Assembly: GCA_050258375.1 (NCBI GenBank)
Contig: JBLMYQ010000039.1
Span: 1 to 46,717 of the forward strand
Source of the DNA: JBLMYQ01 sp050258375
GTDB lineage: Bacteria > Bacillota > Clostridia > Acetivibrionales > UBA4821
Length of the DNA stretch: 46,717 nucleotides
Reading direction: 5' to 3'
Shown in pieces: positions 23,282 through 30,801 of the stretch. Numbering within the stretch: the stretch's first letter is position 1; each line of letters begins with the position of its first letter. A model generated the notes under the pieces. It ran no database searches, had not been told where the DNA came from, and was given only the letters and a program-made list of their open reading frames with translations. A program made the translations under genes and the position numbers.

Positions 23282-23956
23282 TTAAAAAAATTCTTTTTCA
23301 AGCCTTATAATATCATCAATCTCTTCTCTAATAATCACTTTGGATTCTTCATCCATATTCAAAACAACTAGCCCATATTCATTATAGCTCATATGCTCTT
23401 TTACTCTTACGACACCAACTTCAATCAAAGCCTTTTTATCACCTTTAATGAATATTTCCATTTTAAAATTTTTACGGTTATTTATTTTTGCCTTTGTCAT
23501 TATTCTGCATCCATTAAAGCTAATATTCTTGACATTGCCAAAGCTCGAGACGCCCTCATCTATTATATTGCAGCATGCATCAATCTGATATCTGCGGCTT
23601 TTTCTGCAGTTATTAAATCTTCTTTCCTTTATGCACCTAATAGAAAAAAATGCAGGGAACTCTGCTTGCGCTTTGTCAACAACACCATCAATAAGACATT
23701 CTTCGTTTTCGTTATTTTCTAAAATAACGGTAATATTATCTCCATCAAACACGTTACATCTTAAAAGTTTAGGAGTGATTTTTATTTTAAAACCACCTTC
23801 ATAAACTTCAATTATTTCGGTTATTGCATAATCTGAAATATTAAAATGCTTGACGCGAACCTTCTGTCCGGTCTTCATTTCTTTAACAGCGCTGGTATCG
23901 GCATTATAGTCTTTTATAATACCGCAGCTTCCTCTATCAATATCATATGAGGACAC
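23282..23956 (-). CDS. PilZ domain protein, candidate cyclic-di-GMP receptor
   Basis: The 224-residue protein has an N-terminal YcgR-like beta domain (GQKVRVKHFNI, GDNITVILEN) and a C-terminal PilZ domain with RRFNNCRKSRRYQIDACC (the RxxxR motif) and VKNISFNGCRI (the N/DxSxxG motif). These residues bind cyclic di-GMP in the family. Start is GTG at 23956 after AAAGGAGG; an ATG at 23989 is less likely. It may act as a brake on flagellar motors, as YcgR does. It has its own promoter and terminator, not linked to leuD. Confidence 0.85.
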   Translation of the reverse strand: MSSYDIDRGSCGIIKDYNADTSAVKEMKTGQKVRVKHFNISDYAITEIIEVYEGGFKIKITPKLLRCNVFDGDNITVILENNENEECLIDGVVDKAQAEFPAFFSIRCIKERRFNNCRKSRRYQIDACCNIIDEGVSSFGNVKNISFNGCRIMTKAKINNRKNFKMEIFIKGDKKALIEVGVVRVKEHMSYNEYGLVVLNMDEESKVIIREEIDDIIRLEKEFF

Positions 23957-23990
23957 CAAAAAGCCTCCTTTATTAAGTACTAAAAACAAT

Positions 23991-24026
23991 ATAAAATTAT
24001 TTTAGCATAAAATAATTTTATGTAAA
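23991..24026 (-). promoter_or_regulatory. Promoter for PilZ gene overlapping an AT-only hairpin after leuD
   Basis: On the minus strand TTTACA (24021-24026), spacer 16, TAAAAT (23999-24004). The same bases form a perfect AT-only stem (23991-24004 with 24008-24021, loop GCA), followed by T-rich sequence that may end the leuD transcript. Both readings are plausible. Confidence 0.55.
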
Positions 24027-24042
24027 GGCTCTTCTTGCTTAT

Positions 24043-24531
24043 CTATTTATTTTTTATATAGTTTATTAATCCGTCAGCTGACATAATTGCCTGCATAAAA
24101 CTAGGGAAAGCAGCTGCCTGATAATTTTTATTCCTGGTAGTATTTCTTATTTCTCCGGTTTCAAAATCAATCTCTACCGAATCTCCGTTTGACAAATCAT
24201 TTGCCGCTTCATCACATTCAATTATTGGAAGGCCAATATTAATTGAATTTCTGTAAAAAATTCTCGCAAATGTTCCAGCTATAACACATGAAATTCCGGA
24301 AGCTTTTATAGCAATTGGAGCATGCTCCCTTGAAGAACCGCATCCAAAATTTTTGCCAGCTACCATCACATCTCCCGACTTAATCTTGTTAACAAATTCT
24401 TTGTCAATATCCTCCATGCAGTGCTGCGCAAGCTCCTGCGGGTCTGATGTATTCAAATACCTTGCAGGAATTATTACATCGGTGTCAACATTGTCACCGT
24501 ATTTTATAACTTTTCCATGGACTTTTTGCAT
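24043..24531 (-). CDS. leuD: 3-isopropylmalate dehydratase small subunit
   Basis: LeuD with LeuC isomerises isopropylmalate and, in the citramalate pathway, citramalate to 3-methylmalate. The 162-residue protein has the small-subunit signatures GDNVDTDVIIPARYLNTSDP and GKNFGCGSSREHAPIAIKASG. The size is that of the short clostridial/archaeal type (about 160) rather than the E. coli type (about 200). The ATG has AAAAGGAGG. It is the last gene of the ilv-leu operon visible here. Confidence 0.95.
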   Translation of the reverse strand: MQKVHGKVIKYGDNVDTDVIIPARYLNTSDPQELAQHCMEDIDKEFVNKIKSGDVMVAGKNFGCGSSREHAPIAIKASGISCVIAGTFARIFYRNSINIGLPIIECDEAANDLSNGDSVEIDFETGEIRNTTRNKNYQAAAFPSFMQAIMSADGLINYIKNK

Positions 24532-24553
24532 TAAAATGTCCTCCTTTTTAAAA

Positions 24554-25813
24554 TTACAGTTCCTCTGGTCCTGCGATTCTGCCTAATACCGCTGAAGCTG
24601 CCGCAACAGCCGGACTGGCAAGGTAAACTTCACTTTCGGGATGACCCATTCTTCCAACAAAATTCCTATTTGTTGTAGCTACAGCTCTTTCACCCTTTGC
24701 CAATATTCCCATATGTCCGCCAAGGCAAGGGCCGCATGTCGGTGTGCTTACAGCCGCACCTGCATTAATAAATATTTCAACCAATCCTTCTTTAATTGCT
24801 TCGAGGTATATTTTCTGCGTTGCAGGAATTATTATGCACCGAACTCCATTTGCAACCTTCCTTCCTTTTAATATCTCAGCAGAAATCCTCATGTCTTCAA
24901 TTCTGCCATTTGTGCATGAACCTATGATTACCTGATCTATTTTTATATTACCAACATTATCAATTGTACGTGTATTTTCAGGTAAATGTGGGAATGCCAC
25001 CGTAGGCTTAATCTGGTTGAGGTCTATTTCATATGTCTCCAGATATTTTGCATCCTCATCAGCTTTATAAACCGTATATTCCCGTCCTGAATGCTCTTTA
25101 ATATACTCAATAGTTTTTTGGTCTACCTCAAATATACCATTTTTAGCCCCAGCTTCAATTGCCATATTAGCCATAGCAAATCTGTCATCCATAGAAAGCT
25201 CGCTTAATCCCTCTCCTGTAAATTCCATTGACTTATAAAGAGCACCATCAACACCGATTTTTCCGATTATATGCAAAATTACATCCTTGCCGCTGACCCA
25301 TTTCGGAAGCTTGCCTTTTAAAATAAACTTTATTGCTTCAGGAACCTTGAACCACGTTTCACCCGCTGCCATAGCTGCTGCCATATCTGTTGAGCCAACC
25401 CCCGTTGAAAAAGCTCCGAGAGCCCCATAGGTACAAGTATGCGAATCCGCACCAATAACAACATCTCCTGCTACCACAAGACCTTTTTCAGGAAGCAATG
25501 CATGCTCAATTCCCATTTGGCCTATTTCAAAATAGTTTACAATTTCTTGTCTCTTTGCAAATTCTCTAACCATCTTGCACTGCTCAGCAGACTTAATATC
25601 CTTATTAGGTGTAAAATGGTCCGGAACAATTGCAATTTTTGTCTTGTCAAAAACATCAGCCTTGCCAGTTTTTTCAAATTCCTTTATGGCTACAGGTGTT
25701 GTAATATCATTGCCGAGAACCATATCGACTTTTACCATTATCAAATCCCCTGGTTTTATGTTTTCTATTCCAGAGTGAGCAGCAAATATTTTTTGTGTCA
25801 TTGTCATTCCCAT
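24554..25813 (-). CDS. leuC: 3-isopropylmalate dehydratase large subunit
   Basis: LeuC is the iron-sulfur subunit. The 419-residue protein has DSHTCTYGALGAFSTGVGSTD, and the cluster ligands in GSCTNGR and PTCGPCLGGHMG. The start is the ATG at 25813 after AAGGAGG; eight upstream codons are rejected. Size fits the short (about 420-residue) LeuC class that pairs with short LeuD. The gap to leuD is 22 bases, so the pair is coupled. With both leuA and cimA upstream, the complex likely serves leucine and isoleucine synthesis. Confidence 0.95.
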   Translation of the reverse strand: MGMTMTQKIFAAHSGIENIKPGDLIMVKVDMVLGNDITTPVAIKEFEKTGKADVFDKTKIAIVPDHFTPNKDIKSAEQCKMVREFAKRQEIVNYFEIGQMGIEHALLPEKGLVVAGDVVIGADSHTCTYGALGAFSTGVGSTDMAAAMAAGETWFKVPEAIKFILKGKLPKWVSGKDVILHIIGKIGVDGALYKSMEFTGEGLSELSMDDRFAMANMAIEAGAKNGIFEVDQKTIEYIKEHSGREYTVYKADEDAKYLETYEIDLNQIKPTVAFPHLPENTRTIDNVGNIKIDQVIIGSCTNGRIEDMRISAEILKGRKVANGVRCIIIPATQKIYLEAIKEGLVEIFINAGAAVSTPTCGPCLGGHMGILAKGERAVATTNRNFVGRMGHPESEVYLASPAVAAASAVLGRIAGPEEL

Positions 25814-25830
25814 CTTTGACTCCCTCCTTC

Positions 25831-27399
25831 TTAGCACTGGCTTTTAAGCAGCATATATTCGACAGAATCGACCAACGCTTTCCAGCTTGCATTTATAATA
25901 TTTGTAGATACTCCCACTGTACTCCACGAATTTTCTCCATCGGTAGATTCAATCAAAACCCTTACTTTTGCGGCAGTTGCTGCTCCTGAATCAAGAACCC
26001 TTACTTTAAAGTCTGTCAAATGCATTTTTACAATCTCAGGATAAAAAACTTCCAAAGCCTTTCTAAGAGCCTTATCAAGTGCATTTACAGGACCATCGCC
26101 TTCTGCAGCAGTAATTTCTGTAATGTCTCCAACCTTGATTTTTATAATCGCCGAAGCACTTAAGTCATTTTTATCAGGGTCTGTATCAATTACCTTAAAG
26201 TCTTCTAATTCAAAGAAGTTCTTATATTTACCAAGCTCTTTTCTTATAACCAATTCAAATGAGCTTTCGGCTCCTTCAAACTGATATCCTTCATGCTCCA
26301 ATTGCTTAAGCTTATCTATAATCTTCTTAGCTTCAGGAGAGTCTTTGTTTATTCCAGCATCAACCTCTCTAATAGCTGAAATTATAGTGCTTCTTCCTGA
26401 AACCTCTGACATCAGAACCTTTCTTTCATTCCCTACTATTGAAGGGTCAATATGCTCAAAGGATGCCGTATTTTTCATTACAGCATCAATATGCATGCCC
26501 CCCTTGTGCGCAAATGCACAGCTGCCTACATATGGAGCTCTTTCATTGTGCATTATATTTGCAATTTCACTGATAAACCTTGCTGTGGTTGTGATTTTTT
26601 CAATATTTTCTTCAAGTATACAATCGCAGCCCATTTTAAGCTGTAAATTCGAAATAATGGTTATAAGATTAGCATTGCCACATCTTTCACCAAATCCGTT
26701 TATTGTTCCTTGAACCTGGGCAGCCCCAGCTTTTACCGCCATAACAGAATTAGCATCAGCCATTCCGGTATCATTATGACAGTGAATACCTATATCAGTT
26801 TCCTTAAATGAATCTTTAACAAATTTCGTTATCTCAAATATTCTGTCAGGAAAAGTTCCACCATTTGTATCGCATAAAACCAAGCACTCTGCTCCACTTT
26901 CATCAGCAGCTTTAAGAACTTTCATAGCATACTCAGGATTGACCCTGTATCCATCAAAAAAATGCTCTGCATCAAATATTACTTCTTTCCCTTTGTCTTT
27001 AAAAAACCTTATTGTATCTTTAATCATATTAATATTTTCATCAAGAGTAGTTCTTAAAACCTCCAGAACGTGAAAATCCCACGCTTTTCCGAATATTGTA
27101 ACAATAGGAGTTTCAGCCTTTAACAGTGACTGGACATTCGCATCCTCTTCAGCTATTATTCCTGCTCTTCTTGTGCTTCCAAATGCCGCAAGCCTGGCAT
27201 TTTTCAGTTCTATTTTCTTTATACGTTCAAAGAATTCAATATCTTTAGGGTTCGAACCAGGATTTCCTGCTTCTATATAATTAATTCCAAGTTTATCAAG
27301 CTTAGATACGATTTTTAATTTATCCTCAACTGAAAACGAAATTCCTTGCGCCTGGGCTCCATCCCTTAATGTTGAATCATATATAAAAACTTTAGACAA
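25831..27399 (-). CDS. cimA: (R)-citramalate synthase
   Basis: CimA joins pyruvate and acetyl-CoA to citramalate, a threonine-independent entry to isoleucine. The 522-residue protein begins MSKVFIYDSTLRDGAQAQGISFSVEDKLKI (DRE-TIM fold). It has HCHNDTGMADANSV (metal ligands) and NGFGERCGNANLI, then a C-terminal regulatory LeuA-dimer domain. STLRDGAQ is typical of CimA rather than LeuA (TTLRDGEQ). Start is TTG at 27399 with AAGGAGG. Between leuA and leuC with short gaps. Confidence 0.93.
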   Translation of the reverse strand: MSKVFIYDSTLRDGAQAQGISFSVEDKLKIVSKLDKLGINYIEAGNPGSNPKDIEFFERIKKIELKNARLAAFGSTRRAGIIAEEDANVQSLLKAETPIVTIFGKAWDFHVLEVLRTTLDENINMIKDTIRFFKDKGKEVIFDAEHFFDGYRVNPEYAMKVLKAADESGAECLVLCDTNGGTFPDRIFEITKFVKDSFKETDIGIHCHNDTGMADANSVMAVKAGAAQVQGTINGFGERCGNANLITIISNLQLKMGCDCILEENIEKITTTARFISEIANIMHNERAPYVGSCAFAHKGGMHIDAVMKNTASFEHIDPSIVGNERKVLMSEVSGRSTIISAIREVDAGINKDSPEAKKIIDKLKQLEHEGYQFEGAESSFELVIRKELGKYKNFFELEDFKVIDTDPDKNDLSASAIIKIKVGDITEITAAEGDGPVNALDKALRKALEVFYPEIVKMHLTDFKVRVLDSGAATAAKVRVLIESTDGENSWSTVGVSTNIINASWKALVDSVEYMLLKSQC

Positions 27400-27432
27400 T
27401 GAGCATCCTCCTTATTATGTTTATTATTAAAA

Positions 27433-28947
27433 TTATTCACCATATTGATTAATCATTTTATTTATGGCATTTAGATATGCAAGTATGCTTGCTTCTATAA
27501 TATCTGTACTTATCCCGCGTCCTGCAGCCATCTTTTCTCCCATTGAAATTTTTACTTTTACTTCTCCGAGCGCATCCTTTCCCTCTGTTACAGCTCTTAG
27601 GTTGTAATCTTCAAGCTTCAATTGCATTCCGGTAATTCTTTCAACCGTATTAAATGCAGCATCAACCGGTCCGTCACCTGTAGCAGCCTCTGTAATTATT
27701 TGGTCATCTTTTTTGAGAGAAATTACTGCCGTAGCAATCAGCCTCTTTCCGCTGTTGATTTGAAAGCTATCCAATTCGTAAATTTGAGGAATACTGGTTG
27801 ATTTATCTTGAATAAGCGCCTCAATATCCCTGTCTGACACTTCCTTTTTTCTATCAGCAAGCTGTTTGAATTTTTCAAAAGCTTCTGCAATCTCTTCAGG
27901 AGTTAAGTTATACCCCAAATCCTTCAATCTGTCTTCCAATGCATGCTTGCCGGAAAGCTTGCCAAGAACCATTTTGTTTTGAGTTAACCCTATAGATTCA
28001 GGAGTCATTATCTCATAAGTACTCTTTTCCGAAAGCACCCCATGCTGGTGAATTCCCGATTCATGTGCAAAGGCATTCGCTCCGACAACTGCTTTGTTAG
28101 GCTGGCAGTTAATACCCGTCATTGTTGAAACAAGTCTGCTCGTTTTACTTATTTGTGTGGTATCAATGTTGAAATCGATATTATAATAATCTTTTCTTGT
28201 AGCAAGTGACATTATCAGTTCTTCCACAGCAGCATTTCCAGCTCGCTCTCCCAGACCATTTATTGTACATTCAATTTGAGTTGCTCCATTTTCAATAGCA
28301 GCCAGGCTGTTTGCTACCGATAATCCTAAATCATTATGGCAGTGAACACTAATATCTACTTTTTCAATATCTATAACATTTTCCCGAATTCCTTTTATAA
28401 GGGCTCCAAACTCCCTGGGCATAGTATAACCAACAGTATCAGGCACATTTAAGACAGTTGCTCCTGCTTTGATTACTTCTGTGAAAATCCTGTATAAGAA
28501 AACCGGATCACTTCTTCCCGCATCTTCCGCAGAAAACTCTATATCAGGACAGAATTTTTTGGCATATTTAACCATGTTGACAGCCCTTTCAACAACCTCA
28601 TCGGGTGTCATTTTCAATTTATACTTCATATGAATATCTGAGGTTGCAAGAAACACATGTATTCTTGGACTTTCAGCATACTGCAATGCTTCCCATGCTT
28701 TATCTATATCCTTTTCAAGTGCACGGCTAAGCCCGCAGATTGTTACGCATTTTATATTCTGAGCTATTGTTTTAACCGCTTCAAAATCACCGGGAGAGGC
28801 AATCGGGAAACCGGCTTCCATTATATCAACCTTCAAAACCGCAAGCTGCTTTGCTATTTCCAGCTTTTCTTTAACATTCAAATTTACACCTGGTGTTTGT
28901 TCTCCATCTCTTAATGTGGTATCAAAAATTTTAATCCCTCTCACCAT
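27433..28947 (-). CDS. leuA: 2-isopropylmalate synthase
   Basis: LeuA makes 2-isopropylmalate from 2-ketoisovalerate and acetyl-CoA, the first leucine step. The 504-residue protein has IFDTTLRDGEQTPGVNL, HCHNDLGLSVANSLAAI and NGLGERAGNAAVEE. A C-terminal allosteric domain (ATGDGPVDAAFNTVERITG) is present. Start ATG at 28947 after AAAGGAG; seven residues upstream are rejected. It follows ilvC, with a GTGTAAA repeat filling part of the gap. Confidence 0.96.
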   Translation of the reverse strand: MVRGIKIFDTTLRDGEQTPGVNLNVKEKLEIAKQLAVLKVDIMEAGFPIASPGDFEAVKTIAQNIKCVTICGLSRALEKDIDKAWEALQYAESPRIHVFLATSDIHMKYKLKMTPDEVVERAVNMVKYAKKFCPDIEFSAEDAGRSDPVFLYRIFTEVIKAGATVLNVPDTVGYTMPREFGALIKGIRENVIDIEKVDISVHCHNDLGLSVANSLAAIENGATQIECTINGLGERAGNAAVEELIMSLATRKDYYNIDFNIDTTQISKTSRLVSTMTGINCQPNKAVVGANAFAHESGIHQHGVLSEKSTYEIMTPESIGLTQNKMVLGKLSGKHALEDRLKDLGYNLTPEEIAEAFEKFKQLADRKKEVSDRDIEALIQDKSTSIPQIYELDSFQINSGKRLIATAVISLKKDDQIITEAATGDGPVDAAFNTVERITGMQLKLEDYNLRAVTEGKDALGEVKVKISMGEKMAAGRGISTDIIEASILAYLNAINKMINQYGE

Positions 28948-29020
28948 AACATCTCCTTTAAGTTTCAAATAATACTGTTTATATATTAGGGCATCTAAAG
29001 GTTGCCCTTTTTAATTTTGA

Positions 29021-29058
29021 GACTTTAACTTTACACTTTACACTTTAAATTTTACACT
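29021..29058 (-). repeat. GTGTAAA repeat supplying the ilvC stop (family H copy 3)
   Basis: On the minus strand the last ilvC codons run straight into GTGTAAAATTTAAAGTGTAA. The ilvC stop TAA (29052-29054) is within the first GTGTAA unit. Further GTGTAAA and GTTAAAG units follow. This shows the repeat overlapping coding sequence. Confidence 0.75.
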
Positions 29059-30047
29059 TTTTTAAGCCAGCTCATCATTTTACGAAGCTCTGTTCCTACC
29101 TTCTCAATCTGATGCTCTGATTCCATTCTTCTCATTGCTAAAAATGATGGTTTATTCGCCTTGTTTTCTAATATCCATTTCTTTGCAAATGTTCCATTTT
29201 GTATTTCTAAGAGTACGTCCTTCATTTCTTTTCTGGTTTCATCAGTTATAATTCTTTTACCTGTTACATAATCACCATATTCAGCTGTATCACTTATTGA
29301 GTATCTCATAAAGCTTAGTCCTCCTGAATTTATCAGGTCAACTATCAGCTTTAATTCGTGGCAGCATTCAAAGTATGCAATCTCCGGCTGATATCCTGCT
29401 TCAACAAGTGTATCAAAACCTGCTTTTATAAGCTCGGTTACTCCTCCACAAAGAACCGCCTGCTCACCAAACAAGTCTGTTTCGGTTTCTTCCTTAAAGG
29501 TTGTTTCTAAAATTCCGGCTCTGCCTGCTCCGATTCCTGCAGCATATGCCAATGCATATTCCTTAGCTCTTCCCGAAGAATCTTGATATATTGCTATCAG
29601 ACTCGGAACTCCTCTTCCCTCTGTATACTGACTTCTGACCGTATGCCCCGGACCTTTGGGTGCAACCATTATTACATCAACAAAATCAGGCGGCACAATC
29701 TGATTAAAATGTATACTGAAGCCATGTGCAAACATTAAAACCTTACCCGGCGCAAGATTGCTTTCTATATCTTTCTTATATGTTTCAGGCTGGTCCTGAT
29801 CAGGAAATGTAAACATTATCATATCCCCTGCCTTTGCTGCCTCAGCGTTCTGAAGCACTTCAAACCCAGCATTCCGAGCCGCTTCTGCGGTTTTTGAAGA
29901 AGGATTTCTAAGACCAATTATAACTTTTACTCCGCTATCTCTAAGATTTTGCGCATGAGCATGCCCCTGACTTCCATATCCAATTATCGCAATAGTTTTT
30001 CCTTTAAGCAGTTCAAGATTACAATCTGAATCATAATACATTTTCAT
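29052..30047 (-). CDS. ilvC: Ketol-acid reductoisomerase
   Basis: IlvC converts acetolactate or acetohydroxybutyrate to dihydroxy acids with NADPH. The 331-residue protein has GKTIAIIGYGSQGHAHAQNLRDSG (nucleotide fold), APKGPGHTVRSQY, and the C-terminal FKEETETDLFGEQAVLCGG and ECCHELKLIVDL metal-site blocks of class I enzymes. ATG at 30047 after AAAGGAAAGGG. Second half of the ilvBNC block. Its last codon and stop are merged with the downstream repeat. Confidence 0.97.
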   Translation of the reverse strand: MKMYYDSDCNLELLKGKTIAIIGYGSQGHAHAQNLRDSGVKVIIGLRNPSSKTAEAARNAGFEVLQNAEAAKAGDMIMFTFPDQDQPETYKKDIESNLAPGKVLMFAHGFSIHFNQIVPPDFVDVIMVAPKGPGHTVRSQYTEGRGVPSLIAIYQDSSGRAKEYALAYAAGIGAGRAGILETTFKEETETDLFGEQAVLCGGVTELIKAGFDTLVEAGYQPEIAYFECCHELKLIVDLINSGGLSFMRYSISDTAEYGDYVTGKRIITDETRKEMKDVLLEIQNGTFAKKWILENKANKPSFLAMRRMESEHQIEKVGTELRKMMSWLKKV

Positions 30048-30071
30048 AATAAATTCCCTTTCCTTTCATTT

Positions 30072-30116
30072 TTAATATTCTCCCTCTCTATTTTAAGAGA
30101 GGAGTTAGGGGATGAG
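30072..30116 (-). repeat. Dispersed repeat flush with the ilvN stop (family B copy 2)
   Basis: On the minus strand, right after the ilvN TAG, CTCATCCCCTAACTCC leads into the hairpin CTCTCTTAAAATAGAGAG and AATATTAA. It parallels the copy after flgK (9151-9193) in order, orientation and position against the stop. A partial inverse copy of the hairpin core is at 30681-30697, on the other side of ilvN. Confidence 0.7.
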
Positions 30117-30629
30117 CTATTCCTCCTCATTATTGTTTGCTTTAATAATTTTATTTCCTCTTTCTATTGAAACGCTTCCCGTCTTAACCATTTCCTTAAT
30201 CCCAAAGCATCTTACCATATCAATGAAGGCATTAATTTTGTTTTCATCTCCTGTTATTTCTATTGTTAATGAATTTTTTGAAACATCTATTATGTTTCCC
30301 CTAAAAATATCAACAATCTGTATTATTTCAGAACGGGTTTCAGCCGTTGCAGTTACTTTCAGCAAAACAAGCTCCCTGATTATTGATTCTTTTTCATCAA
30401 GCTGCCTTACTTTAATTATATCTATAAGCTTGTTAAGCTGTTTGCTTATCTGTTCAACCAGATAATCATCTCCGTCAACCATTATTGTCATTCTTGATAC
30501 CGCAGGGTCTTCAGTGATTCCTACTGCAAGGCTTTCAATATTAAAGCCTCTTCGGCTGAATAAGCCGGAAACCCTTGAAAGAACACCGGCATGATTCTCT
30601 ACCAGCACAGAAAGTATGCGTCTAGGCAT
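30117..30629 (-). CDS. ilvN: Acetolactate synthase small (regulatory) subunit
   Basis: IlvN binds valine and tunes the catalytic subunit. The 170-residue protein has an ACT domain RRILSVLVENHAGVLSRVSGLFSRRGFNIESLAVG, then DGDDYLVEQISKQLNKLIDIIKV and a C-terminal domain. ATG at 30629 after AAGGAGGTG. Between ilvB and ilvC. The product is of the usual length. In some annotations this gene is named ilvH. Confidence 0.95.
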   Translation of the reverse strand: MPRRILSVLVENHAGVLSRVSGLFSRRGFNIESLAVGITEDPAVSRMTIMVDGDDYLVEQISKQLNKLIDIIKVRQLDEKESIIRELVLLKVTATAETRSEIIQIVDIFRGNIIDVSKNSLTIEITGDENKINAFIDMVRCFGIKEMVKTGSVSIERGNKIIKANNNEEE

Positions 30630-30673
30630 ATTTACACCTCCTTAATAATCACTTGCTCTGGGTATAATTTATT

Positions 30674-30748
30674 CTTATCTACCCTCTTAAAATAGAGACG
30701 TCTTAACTCTTCTTCATAAAAATATTACTTCTTCCCTCTATAGATAAG
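30674..30748. repeat. Small inverted-repeat segment between ilvN and ilvB
   Basis: CTTATCTA (30674-30681) and TAGATAAG (30741-30748) bound a 75-base segment with an inverse copy of the family B hairpin core (CCCTCTTAAAATAGAG). It resembles a decayed mini-element. No gene is in it. Confidence 0.45.
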
Positions 30749-30769
30749 GATACTAGATTGGTAAATTAA

Positions 30770-30801
30770 TTTTACACTTTACCTTTTAAACTTTACACTA
30801 A
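30770..30801 (-). repeat. GTGTAAA repeat after ilvB (family H copy 4)
   Basis: On the minus strand, directly after the ilvB stop TAG come TTA, then GTGTAAAGTTTAAAAGG and GTAAAGTGTAAAATTAA. This is the same family and placement as after rplJ, rplK and ilvC. Confidence 0.72.

Noticed and set aside
28988..29008. AGGGCA/TGCCCT hairpin followed by T5 on the plus strand upstream of leuA
   Set aside because: It looks like a terminator, but in the direction opposite to all genes near it. The stem is only six pairs; chance is a fair explanation.
19991..30801. GTGTAAA heptamers as a possible CRISPR array
   Set aside because: The copies are scattered, short and unspaced, with no regular repeat-spacer pattern and no cas genes.
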